NCBI GenBank assembly: GCA_002734065.2
Contig: NVXU02000043.1
Span: 47,360-111,359, forward strand
DNA: 64,000 bases
Reading direction: 5' to 3'
Origin: Fluviicola sp.
Lineage (GTDB): Bacteria > Bacteroidota > Bacteroidia > Flavobacteriales_D > Crocinitomicaceae
This document shows positions 17,157 to 24,367 of this stretch, in pieces. Both the position numbers and the translations under genes were made by a program. Position 1 is the stretch's first letter; each line of letters opens with the position of its first letter. A model generated the notes under the pieces. That model was given only the letters and a program-made list of their open reading frames with translations, ran no database searches and was not told the DNA's origin.

Positions 17157-17639
17157 ATGAGCAAAGTAGCAATAATGGGATTTGGTAATCCTGTTCGTAG
17201 TGATGATGTAGTTGGTATTTATGTTATTGAAAAATTACAGAAGGAATTAAAAGATAATTCTGATGTAAGTATTTTTGATATGGGAACAGGTGCTTTTGAA
17301 GTTTTATTTGGTCTTAAAGGACACGATAAAATAATTTTGGTTGATGCTGTTGTTAATACAAGCGAACCTATTGGATCTATTTTCAAGGTTCCAGCTGAAG
17401 AAGTGTTAAGAACACCAGAAAATAATCCATTAGTATTTTTACACAGTATAAAATGGGATCAAGCCTTGTCTTATGCTAAAAAAATATTAAGAGAAGATTA
17501 TCCTGAAGATATTCAAGTGTATTTAATTGCTATTGAAGAGACTAAAATGGATATTCAGCTAAGTAAAACTGTTCAAGATGCTGGTGATAAAGTATATGAT
17601 TATATAATGGAAGAATTAAAACAAATTGAAGTCGTTTAA
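17157..17639 (+). CDS. hupD: Hydrogenase maturation endopeptidase
   Basis: HupD/HybD-family proteases remove the C-terminal tail of the large subunit once nickel is in place. The 160-residue protein has the family start IMGFGNPVRSDDVVG (nickel-sensing acidic residue in the D16-D17 pair), then DMGTGAFEVLFGLKGHDKIILVDAV and a later His in the FLHSIKWD stretch. The substrate is presumably HupL, encoded just upstream, whose 15-residue tail after His518 is intact. Translation of the next gene starts one base after the stop. Confidence 0.92.
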   Translation: MSKVAIMGFGNPVRSDDVVGIYVIEKLQKELKDNSDVSIFDMGTGAFEVLFGLKGHDKIILVDAVVNTSEPIGSIFKVPAEEVLRTPENNPLVFLHSIKWDQALSYAKKILREDYPEDIQVYLIAIEETKMDIQLSKTVQDAGDKVYDYIMEELKQIEVV

Positions 17640-17640
17640 G

Positions 17641-17958
17641 ATGAGTAAAGTTGCATTAAAATCTTCTCACATCTATCTGGACAGTGAATTAGTTCAGACA
17701 ATTTTTGAAACCATTCATTATGCTTATGTAGAATATGTAGCAGAAAGAAATACACTTATGATTACACCAGTTAGTAGTCAATGGTTTATCAAAATGTACG
17801 AAAAGCCAACTCAATTTTTATTGAAAGACAGAAACTTAAAAGGTGACAAAACATTAAACATTAGAGAAATTTTAATCGACAACGACATTGAAGACTCAAA
17901 TAGAGATCTAGAATTTGAAGTGATAGAAAAAACAAAATTAATTAAAGTAAAAATGTAA
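17641..17958 (+). CDS. Small conserved-looking hydrogenase-locus protein (105 aa)
   Basis: I do not recognise this family. The ATG at 17641 follows the hupD stop by one base. The frame is open 15 bases further upstream to a TTG, but that would overlap hupD. The product is soluble, begins MSKVALKSSHIYLDSELVQ, has mixed charge and no cysteines, so it is unlikely to bind a cluster. Its stop overlaps the next ATG (TAATG). Position between the protease and the TPR gene suggests a role in assembly or in anchoring the HupSL complex. Small unknown genes at this position are known from other group 2a loci, but equivalence is not shown here. Confidence 0.75.
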   Translation: MSKVALKSSHIYLDSELVQTIFETIHYAYVEYVAERNTLMITPVSSQWFIKMYEKPTQFLLKDRNLKGDKTLNIREILIDNDIEDSNRDLEFEVIEKTKLIKVKM

Positions 17959-18218
17959 TGAGTAAAAAACCTGACGATAAATGGTTGTTAGATGCAGAGG
18001 TAAAATACCGCATTGAAAAATCAAAAGGTCGTTGGGAAGTTTCACTTATATTTATTGACACAAAAGACCCAAATCATTTTATTATCAAAAGAATAAATGA
18101 TTTTAAATCTGAAAAATTAGCCGAAATTGCAGCTAAAATAATGACAAACACTGCGGCAAGAGACGAAAGAGGCACACAAAAAGTAAATAAAGATGATTAC
18201 AATATTAACAGCAACTGA
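17958..18218 (+). CDS. Small hydrogenase-locus protein (86 aa)
   Basis: Unrecognised, highly charged soluble protein starting MSKKPDDKWLLDAEVKYRIEKSKGRWEVS. The first half is predicted beta-strand with Trp residues, then a Lys/Ala-rich helix. It has no Cys and no membrane segment. Its ATG overlaps the stop of the 105-aa gene by one base, and its 3' end overlaps the TPR gene by 26 bases, so the three are translationally coupled. A structural or chaperone role with the hydrogenase is inferred from position alone. Confidence 0.7.
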   Translation: MSKKPDDKWLLDAEVKYRIEKSKGRWEVSLIFIDTKDPNHFIIKRINDFKSEKLAEIAAKIMTNTAARDERGTQKVNKDDYNINSN

Positions 18219-19671
18219 AAATATAAAAGCGGTTCAAGATAGTATCAATTCTGTTGATAGACTGAATGAAATAGTGACAGTAAACACAACTGAAACTAAA
18301 GAATCCTCTACCCTTATTGTTACTGATGGACAAATTAAATCTACAATTGATTGGTTTGACAATGAACCACCTTACATATTCCCTTCTTTAGAATTTGAAA
18401 CGGATAATTTATTAGGACTTATTTTTTATAAGTTAGGAAATCATCAACGTGCATTTGAATACATACAACAAGATAATTCATTTTATAATCATTTACTAAC
18501 GGCCACTTCTATTCAGTTTGGATATGAAATCACAGAAGAACAAGCTAATTTTGTAAAAGAATTCTCAACGCATAATTATGCCATTGTTTTAAATTATGGG
18601 AATATTTCGTTCTCAGTAAAGCCAAATCAAGTTCAAGAAGCTTACGAAAACGCGTTAAAAAAAGAAACAAATAATGAGGTCAAATTACTAACAGCAAAAG
18701 ACTATATCAATTATTTAATAGATAGTGGATTATATTCAGATGCAGAAAAATTAATTAATTCTGTTACTGAAAAAACAACCACTGAAAGCCAAAAACAAGC
18801 TTTTAAAGTATTGTTAGCAAGTTGCCTAAAATTACAATTGACTGTTCCGTATAATGATAACGAATTAAATAAATTAATAACCTTACAAAAGGAATGTGTT
18901 GACTATTATCAATCAAAAGAAATGGATGTTAATGCAGGTTTACTTTTAATAGATGCATCTGAGGTAGCAACACTCCAAAAAGACTTTTCTACAGCAAAGG
19001 ATTTAATAGGTAAGGCAGTTTTAATATTTACTGAAGCCGATATTGAAGAATTACTTGGAGAAGCAACTCTTCAAAGAGCATCATTATTATATGCTTGGTC
19101 AAAAAATGACAGTCCACAATATTATAAGCCTGCCATCAATTCATTTCAGAATGCTTTAAAAATATTTAAGCGAGATACACATCCTCAAAAATATGCTGAC
19201 ATCCATCACAATCTGGCGTTAATTTATTCTGAAATTAAGGTAATGGAGAATGAAAAACCTATTTGGACAGCCTTTTGTGCATCCTCATTTAAAGATGCGC
19301 TAAAATTTTACACTAAAGAGAATTTTCCATACCAATTTGCAATGGTAGCACATAATTATGCCACGGCATTAATGGGATTCCCAGAAGCTAAACTACACAA
19401 CAATTTAGACACAGCATATCATTTATTTGAAGAGGTATTAGAAATTAGAACGGCAGAAAAATTACCATTTGAACGATCATTAACATTACTTAATCAACTA
19501 GAATTATTTTGGTTGTTGCACAATGAAAATGAGGAAGACGAAAAAAATAGATTTGAAGAGATGACTCATAAAGCAAATGAAATAAAAACATTAGTAACTG
19601 ATTCTGATTTAATTGAAAAAGCAAGTCAACACCTTGTAGAATTAGAAAAATTAAAACCAATTTTAAAATAA
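18193..19671 (+). CDS. TPR-repeat protein of the hydrogenase operon
   Basis: The 492-residue soluble protein contains helical repeats of TPR type, clearest in the C-terminal half (IHHNLALIYSEIKVMENEK, VAHNYATALMGFPEAK). The N-terminal 150 residues are less regular. There is no signal peptide or membrane segment. TPR proteins accompany group 2a hydrogenase genes in other lineages, probably as scaffolds for maturation or complex formation; that role is inferred. The ATG at 18193 overlaps the preceding gene by 26 bases, and hypA begins three bases after the stop. Confidence 0.8.
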   Translation: MITILTATENIKAVQDSINSVDRLNEIVTVNTTETKESSTLIVTDGQIKSTIDWFDNEPPYIFPSLEFETDNLLGLIFYKLGNHQRAFEYIQQDNSFYNHLLTATSIQFGYEITEEQANFVKEFSTHNYAIVLNYGNISFSVKPNQVQEAYENALKKETNNEVKLLTAKDYINYLIDSGLYSDAEKLINSVTEKTTTESQKQAFKVLLASCLKLQLTVPYNDNELNKLITLQKECVDYYQSKEMDVNAGLLLIDASEVATLQKDFSTAKDLIGKAVLIFTEADIEELLGEATLQRASLLYAWSKNDSPQYYKPAINSFQNALKIFKRDTHPQKYADIHHNLALIYSEIKVMENEKPIWTAFCASSFKDALKFYTKENFPYQFAMVAHNYATALMGFPEAKLHNNLDTAYHLFEEVLEIRTAEKLPFERSLTLLNQLELFWLLHNENEEDEKNRFEEMTHKANEIKTLVTDSDLIEKASQHLVELEKLKPILK

Positions 19672-19674
19672 GTT

Positions 19675-20022
19675 ATGCACGAAACATCAATTGTAAATAG
19701 CATCATTAATACCTTAGAACAAGAATTTGAACCTAAGAAGATAGATCAAATGATAGGTATTTACATTAAAGTAGGTAAATTATCTAATATTGAACCTAGA
19801 TTATTACACAATGCATTTACGGCTAACTACCCGTGTGGCTCTAAATTTCATCACGTTAAATTGCATATAGAATCAACAGAAATTAAAATACAGTGTGAAT
19901 CCTGCAATCATATTACACAAATAGAAAATTATAATTTTAGGTGTGAGAAATGTGAAGAACCTAGTAAAAATTTAATACAAGGAGAAGAAATGCTGATTCA
20001 CAAAGTTGAATTTGACGACTAA
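19675..20022 (+). CDS. hypA: Hydrogenase nickel-insertion chaperone HypA
   Basis: HypA delivers nickel to the large subunit together with HypB. The 115-residue protein starts MHETSIVNSII, with the N-terminal His2 that binds Ni in the family. It has the structural zinc site made by two CxxC pairs (CESC and CEKC, about residues 76-97). The length is typical. It sits apart from hypB, with a membrane-protein gene in between, which is unusual because hypA and hypB are normally adjacent. Confidence 0.95.
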   Translation: MHETSIVNSIINTLEQEFEPKKIDQMIGIYIKVGKLSNIEPRLLHNAFTANYPCGSKFHHVKLHIESTEIKIQCESCNHITQIENYNFRCEKCEEPSKNLIQGEEMLIHKVEFDD

Positions 20023-20026
20023 ATCA

Positions 20027-20893
20027 ATGCTTAGAAAAATGTTAACATATACAGAGAGGTTCTACGAAAAGTTAAAAGACTTTTGGGAAAGCAAAACAAG
20101 TTTGCGTTTAACAAGTGCTGTGCTTGTAATTAGTTTTGTGGCATGCTCACTTCTAAGCGTACTAGTAATCAACAACTACATAACATTAGGTAGTTTTACG
20201 CATAGTTTTGATAATCCATTTTTTTCTATTGAAATAGTTTTTACTATGCTATTAATAACAGAATTATTTGGATTAATATTTATGCTCCCAGATTCTGTTG
20301 CAAAATCCGTAGGTAAACAATTTGAATTATTGTCCTTGATTTTTCTAAGAGACGGGTTTAAAGAATTTAGCCATATTGGCACAGACTTTTCTTGGGAATC
20401 AATTAAAGAGCCGTTAATAAATATGACCGTTTATGGTTTTGGTGCAATGTTTATTTTTATCATTTTAGGATTTACCTATAAACTTCAAAAACACATTAGA
20501 TTAACCAACACAGAAGACGGACAAGGTCAGTTTATTAAATTTAAAAAACTATTGGCTCTATTTTTATTAGCAGCCTTTGCAGTAGTCGGATTTTTTGATG
20601 TAAAAACTTTAATCGAATCAGGAAACTACTTACATTCATTCAAAACATTTTACACTGTTTTAATTTTCAGTGATATCTTAATTGTTCTGATAGCATTAAG
20701 ATATACATTAAACTATTATAAAATATTTAGATATTCAGCTTTTGTTTTGGCAACCATATTAATCAGAATATCTTTGTCTGCAAGTCATTTTTATGATGTA
20801 GCAATAGGAGTTGTTGCAGCATTATTTATTCTACTACTGACTTTAACGTATAACTATTTTGTAAAAAAAATACCAGAAAAAATAAACACATAA
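20027..20893 (+). CDS. Multi-spanning membrane protein of the hydrogenase operon
   Basis: Not a family I recognise. The ATG at 20027 lies four bases after hypA; an alternative Met is at 20039. The 288-residue product has about seven hydrophobic segments, the first at about residues 20-42, with short charged loops. His residues occur near membrane boundaries (for example THSF, KHIRL, YLHSF, SHFYD), but no cytochrome-b-like spacing is convincing. It shares the operon with a cytoplasmic hydrogenase that has no anchor of its own, so it is a candidate docking or quinone-linked partner; a transporter role is equally possible. No homology claim is made. Confidence 0.7.
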   Translation: MLRKMLTYTERFYEKLKDFWESKTSLRLTSAVLVISFVACSLLSVLVINNYITLGSFTHSFDNPFFSIEIVFTMLLITELFGLIFMLPDSVAKSVGKQFELLSLIFLRDGFKEFSHIGTDFSWESIKEPLINMTVYGFGAMFIFIILGFTYKLQKHIRLTNTEDGQGQFIKFKKLLALFLLAAFAVVGFFDVKTLIESGNYLHSFKTFYTVLIFSDILIVLIALRYTLNYYKIFRYSAFVLATILIRISLSASHFYDVAIGVVAALFILLLTLTYNYFVKKIPEKINT

Positions 20894-20897
20894 AATT

Positions 20898-21599
20898 ATG
20901 AGTATAGAAAAATCATCCAAAGCAGCGAGAGGAACTGTTCAATGTGAAAACACAAACATTAACCTTTTAAAAGCCAACGATTATGTAGCGGATATTATTA
21001 AAGGTGAAATGAGAAAAAACAAGACGCTTTTAATTAATATAACCTCTTCTGCGGGTAGTGGTAAAACAACATTGATGCAAGAAACTGCGAAAAGATTAAA
21101 AGATAAAATCAAAATGGCAGTCATGGTCGGTGATTTAGAAACCGAGCGAGATGCTGTACGAATAAGAGAATCAGGAGTTCAAGCCTTACAAATTGTTACA
21201 GGAGGGATTTGCCACTTGGAAGCGCAAATGATTCACCAAGTTTTACCTGAATATGATTTAGCTAATATTGATTTATTATTTATTGAAAATGTAGGTAACT
21301 TAGTTTGTCCAGCATCTTTTGACTTGGGAGAAGACTATAGAGTTACCCTAATGGCAACTACAGAAGGAGATGATAAGCCAAAAAAATATCCAAGAATGTT
21401 TTTAACAAGTGATATGATGTTGGTTTCAAAATCAGATTTGTTACCCTACTTACCTTTTTCTGTTGATGCGGTTGTAAAAGATGCAAGAGAAGTTAATCAC
21501 AAATTAGAAGTAATTCAAATTTCAGCATTAAAAGGTGAAGGAATTGACGAGTGGTGTGATTGGTTATTGGCTAAAATAAAAGAAAAGCAGAGCAGTTAA
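20898..21599 (+). CDS. hypB: Hydrogenase maturation GTPase HypB
   Basis: HypB is the SIMIBI-class GTPase that works with HypA in nickel insertion. The P-loop is SSAGSGKTT (GSGKTT at residues 53-58), and the metal/dimer region shows GGICHLEAQM. GDLETERDA and the NKxD-like SKSDLLPYL are also present. The N-terminus lacks both the His-rich nickel store and the CxxCGC motif found in many HypB proteins, so nickel storage must be handled elsewhere, perhaps by the His-rich permease at the end of the locus. At 233 residues it is a minimal-size member. Confidence 0.95.
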   Translation: MSIEKSSKAARGTVQCENTNINLLKANDYVADIIKGEMRKNKTLLINITSSAGSGKTTLMQETAKRLKDKIKMAVMVGDLETERDAVRIRESGVQALQIVTGGICHLEAQMIHQVLPEYDLANIDLLFIENVGNLVCPASFDLGEDYRVTLMATTEGDDKPKKYPRMFLTSDMMLVSKSDLLPYLPFSVDAVVKDAREVNHKLEVIQISALKGEGIDEWCDWLLAKIKEKQSS

Positions 21600-21641
21600 G
21601 CTCTTGTGACTAAAGTAACCAAACTATAAGAAGTACTAAAC

Positions 21642-21653
21642 TAATTTTGTACT
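21642..21653 (+). promoter_or_regulatory. Possible internal promoter box before cydA
   Basis: TAATTTTG (21642-21649), a perfect TAnnTTTG, is followed by TACT and the cydA ATG at 21654. The 54-base hypB-cydA gap is the widest after hupD in the operon. No -33 TTG lies at the expected distance. The exact four-base spacing recurs before several other genes in this window. Confidence 0.4.
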
Positions 21654-22985
21654 ATGGAAGATATTATTTTTTACGATAGAATACAGTTTGCATTTACAAT
21701 TACCTTTCATTATATCTTTCCCCAACTTACAATGGGGCTGTCATTGTTGATTGTGTTTTTTAAATGGAAATTCTTACGCTCTAAGATTGAGAAATATAAT
21801 AATGCCGCTAAATTTTTAATGAAAATTTTTGCTATTAATTTCACTATGGGGGTAATTACTGGTATTCCTATGGAGTTTCAGTTTGGAACCAACTGGGCAA
21901 AATTTTCTGAATTGACTGGAGGTATAATAGGCCAAACTCTTGCTATGGAAGGTATGTTCTCGTTCTTTTTAGAATCTTCTTTTTTAGCACTGTTTATTTT
22001 TGGCGAAAAATTAATGGGGCAAAAGCTTCATTTCTTAACAGGGTTATTAGTTTTTATTGGTTCTTGGGCAAGTGGTTATTTAATATTAGCAACTAACTCT
22101 TGGATGCAACATCCAGTAGGATTTGAGATACTCGAAAACGGAAAATACGTATTAAATAATTTTTCCGAACTATTTGGTAATCCTTGGTTACTACCTTCAT
22201 TTTTACATAATCAAATGGCATCTATGGTTACTTCATCTTTTGTGGTGGCAAGTATAGGTGCGTTTTATATTCTAAGAGGAAAGCAAGTCGAATATGGAAA
22301 AATGTTCTTAAAAACGGGGGTTATTTTTGGCTTAATATCGGCAAACTTAGTTGCTTTTCCAACTGGAGATTGGAATGCGAAAAACGTGGTTAAATATCAA
22401 CCTGCTGCCTTTGCAGCAATGGAAGGGATTTTTGAAACTGAAGAAGCAGGGTCTGAAATTGTTTTAGTTGGACAACCCAATATGGTTGAGAAAAAATTAG
22501 ATAATAAAATTGCAGTTCCTAATGTGTTGAGTTTTTTAACCTATCAAAATTGGAATAAACAAATTAAAGGAATGGATGAGTTTTCTAAAGAAGAACTACC
22601 AACTAACATTCCCGGCTTATATTATTCATACCACATTATGGTTGGTTTAGGTACTATATTTATTGGTTTAATGACATTTGCTGCTTTTTTATTGTGGCGT
22701 AAAAAACTATTTACAAACAAAGCCATTTTATGGAGTATAATGTCAATTGTGCCATTAACATACATTGCAAATTTAGCAGGTTGGTACACTGCTGAATTAG
22801 GCAGGCAACCCTATTTAGTCTATGGCTATTTAAAAACTGTTGATGGAGTTTCGCCAACAGTATCATCTGGTAACACACTGTTTACATTACTTGGATTTAT
22901 TGGGTTATATATTTTACTAGGGTTATTATTTCTTCTATTAGTTGGTAAAACAATTAATGACGGACCAACATCTAAAGCGCACTAA
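21654..22985 (+). CDS. cydA: Cytochrome bd ubiquinol/menaquinol oxidase subunit I
   Basis: CydA oxidises quinol and carries hemes b558, b595 and d, reducing O2 to water with high affinity. His19 in FTITFHYIFPQLTMG, His185 in SFLHNQMASM and the GWYTAELGRQP signature (GRQP at 383-386) match the heme ligands and quinol-site region of the family. The loop after LVAFPTGDWNAKNV is short, so this is a short-Q-loop type. The 443-residue length is normal. It is embedded between hypB and hypF with two-base spacing to cydB, which places a terminal oxidase inside the hydrogenase operon. Confidence 0.95.
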   Translation: MEDIIFYDRIQFAFTITFHYIFPQLTMGLSLLIVFFKWKFLRSKIEKYNNAAKFLMKIFAINFTMGVITGIPMEFQFGTNWAKFSELTGGIIGQTLAMEGMFSFFLESSFLALFIFGEKLMGQKLHFLTGLLVFIGSWASGYLILATNSWMQHPVGFEILENGKYVLNNFSELFGNPWLLPSFLHNQMASMVTSSFVVASIGAFYILRGKQVEYGKMFLKTGVIFGLISANLVAFPTGDWNAKNVVKYQPAAFAAMEGIFETEEAGSEIVLVGQPNMVEKKLDNKIAVPNVLSFLTYQNWNKQIKGMDEFSKEELPTNIPGLYYSYHIMVGLGTIFIGLMTFAAFLLWRKKLFTNKAILWSIMSIVPLTYIANLAGWYTAELGRQPYLVYGYLKTVDGVSPTVSSGNTLFTLLGFIGLYILLGLLFLLLVGKTINDGPTSKAH

Positions 22986-22987
22986 TT

Positions 22988-24061
22988 ATGGAATTATTTT
23001 GGTTTATTATTATCGCAGTTGTAATGGCTATCTTTTTCATTTTAGATGGTTATGATTTTGGAGCAGGAATTATACATTTATTTTTTGCAAAAAAAGAAGA
23101 CGATAAAGTAGTAATAGCAAAAACAGCAGGATTGTTTTGGGATGCTAATGAAGTTTGGTTTGTTGTGGCAGGCGGATTATTATTTATGGCCTTTCCTACT
23201 TATTACGCTTCAGTTTTTAGTGGGTTTTATTTACCCTTAATGATTATACTTTGGTTAATGATATTTAGAGCCATTGGTTTAGAATTTAGAGGGCAATTCA
23301 AATATCAAATGTGGAAAGATTTGTGGGATAAAGTTTTTGGCATATCTAGTTTATTATTGGCATTTTTCTTTGGTGTAGGACTTGGAAATGTTGTGAGAGG
23401 AGTAAATTTAGGAAGCGTAGAGAATGGCGTTTCATTGTATGAACCTCATTATTTCTTTTTACCATTGTGGAATTCAGACTTTAGCCCGCTTGTAACTCAT
23501 CCTGGAATTTTTGATTTTTTTACAATCATTATTGGTGTTATTTCTGTTCTTACACTTGCTATTCACGGAGCAAATTGGATCATTTTTAAAACAAATTCAA
23601 GTATTAATGATAAATTAAAATCTACCATTTTTATAATGAATATTTTCCTATTTGTTGGTTCTCTTATCTCACTCAATTTCTGGAGAAATTTGAATAATGA
23701 CTTTTTTAATAATTTTTGGGATAAACCCTATCTATTAGTCTTCCCTGTGTTATTCTTTGTAGGTGTTATTGGTCAGTTTTTTATTAAAAAATTCAAGAAA
23801 GATTACTACGGATTTATTTTTTCTACCTTAACTATTTTAGGAGGAATAACTTCTACATTAGCGTCACTATTTCCTGTTATTCTACCTTCACGTAACAATG
23901 TTAATCCAGACTTAACAATCTACAATATGGCGGTTGAAGGAGATGGATTATCAATGGCTTTAGGTTGGGGAATTGTTGGAATTATCTTAATGGCTATTTA
24001 TGCTATTGTAAGATTGAAACTAACAAAAGGTAAAGTTGACGATATGGATTACGGTCATTAA
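22988..24061 (+). CDS. cydB: Cytochrome bd oxidase subunit II
   Basis: This is the second core subunit of the bd oxidase, a membrane protein with about eight to nine segments. The family opening FFILDGYDFGAGIIHLFF and the GLFWDANEVWFVVAGG and FRAIGLEFRG stretches are intact. It has 357 residues, typical of CydB. It starts two bases after cydA and ends two bases before a small membrane-protein gene. No cydDC-like exporter genes lie nearby. Confidence 0.95.
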   Translation: MELFWFIIIAVVMAIFFILDGYDFGAGIIHLFFAKKEDDKVVIAKTAGLFWDANEVWFVVAGGLLFMAFPTYYASVFSGFYLPLMIILWLMIFRAIGLEFRGQFKYQMWKDLWDKVFGISSLLLAFFFGVGLGNVVRGVNLGSVENGVSLYEPHYFFLPLWNSDFSPLVTHPGIFDFFTIIIGVISVLTLAIHGANWIIFKTNSSINDKLKSTIFIMNIFLFVGSLISLNFWRNLNNDFFNNFWDKPYLLVFPVLFFVGVIGQFFIKKFKKDYYGFIFSTLTILGGITSTLASLFPVILPSRNNVNPDLTIYNMAVEGDGLSMALGWGIVGIILMAIYAIVRLKLTKGKVDDMDYGH

Positions 24062-24063
24062 TT

Positions 24064-24366
24064 ATGAATGAATCACTGATAGCATTATCGAGCATTGTAG
24101 TTGGCGTATTTGGTGTGATTATTTATACTAAACTATCAAATAGTAATTATTTTAGTTTAACTGCCAATGTAATAATTAGTGTTTTCGGAAGTGTTTTTTT
24201 TACTAAATCATTTGGCTCATTAGGTCTAAAACCAACTACAATTTTCAGCAATGACTCACTTAATATATTTCTACTAATTGGTTATTACTTCATCTCAATT
24301 AGTGGTGGGGTAATCACTTTAATTATCATTAAAAAAGTAGCATCTAAATATAACCTTGAAAACTGA
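24064..24366 (+). CDS. Small three-span membrane protein after cydB
   Basis: The 100-residue hydrophobic protein (MNESLIALSSIVVGVFGVII start) has three likely membrane segments and ends in a short basic tail. It is not recognisable as CydX, which is about 35-40 residues with one span. It starts two bases after cydB and the hypF ATG follows its stop by one base, so it is translated with its neighbours. It may be an accessory subunit of the oxidase or of the hydrogenase-quinone link; both are inference. Confidence 0.65.
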   Translation: MNESLIALSSIVVGVFGVIIYTKLSNSNYFSLTANVIISVFGSVFFTKSFGSLGLKPTTIFSNDSLNIFLLIGYYFISISGGVITLIIIKKVASKYNLEN

Positions 24367-24367
24367 A

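Noticed and set aside
17958..18218. The 86-residue protein as a HucM homologue
   Set aside because: It is small, soluble and lacks the hydrophobic C-terminal coiled-coil stalk expected of HucM.
21654..24061. cydAB as an accidental neighbour rather than part of the operon
   Set aside because: Gaps of one to two bases on the cydB-orf100-hypF side and the same strand throughout make co-transcription with the hyp genes far more likely.
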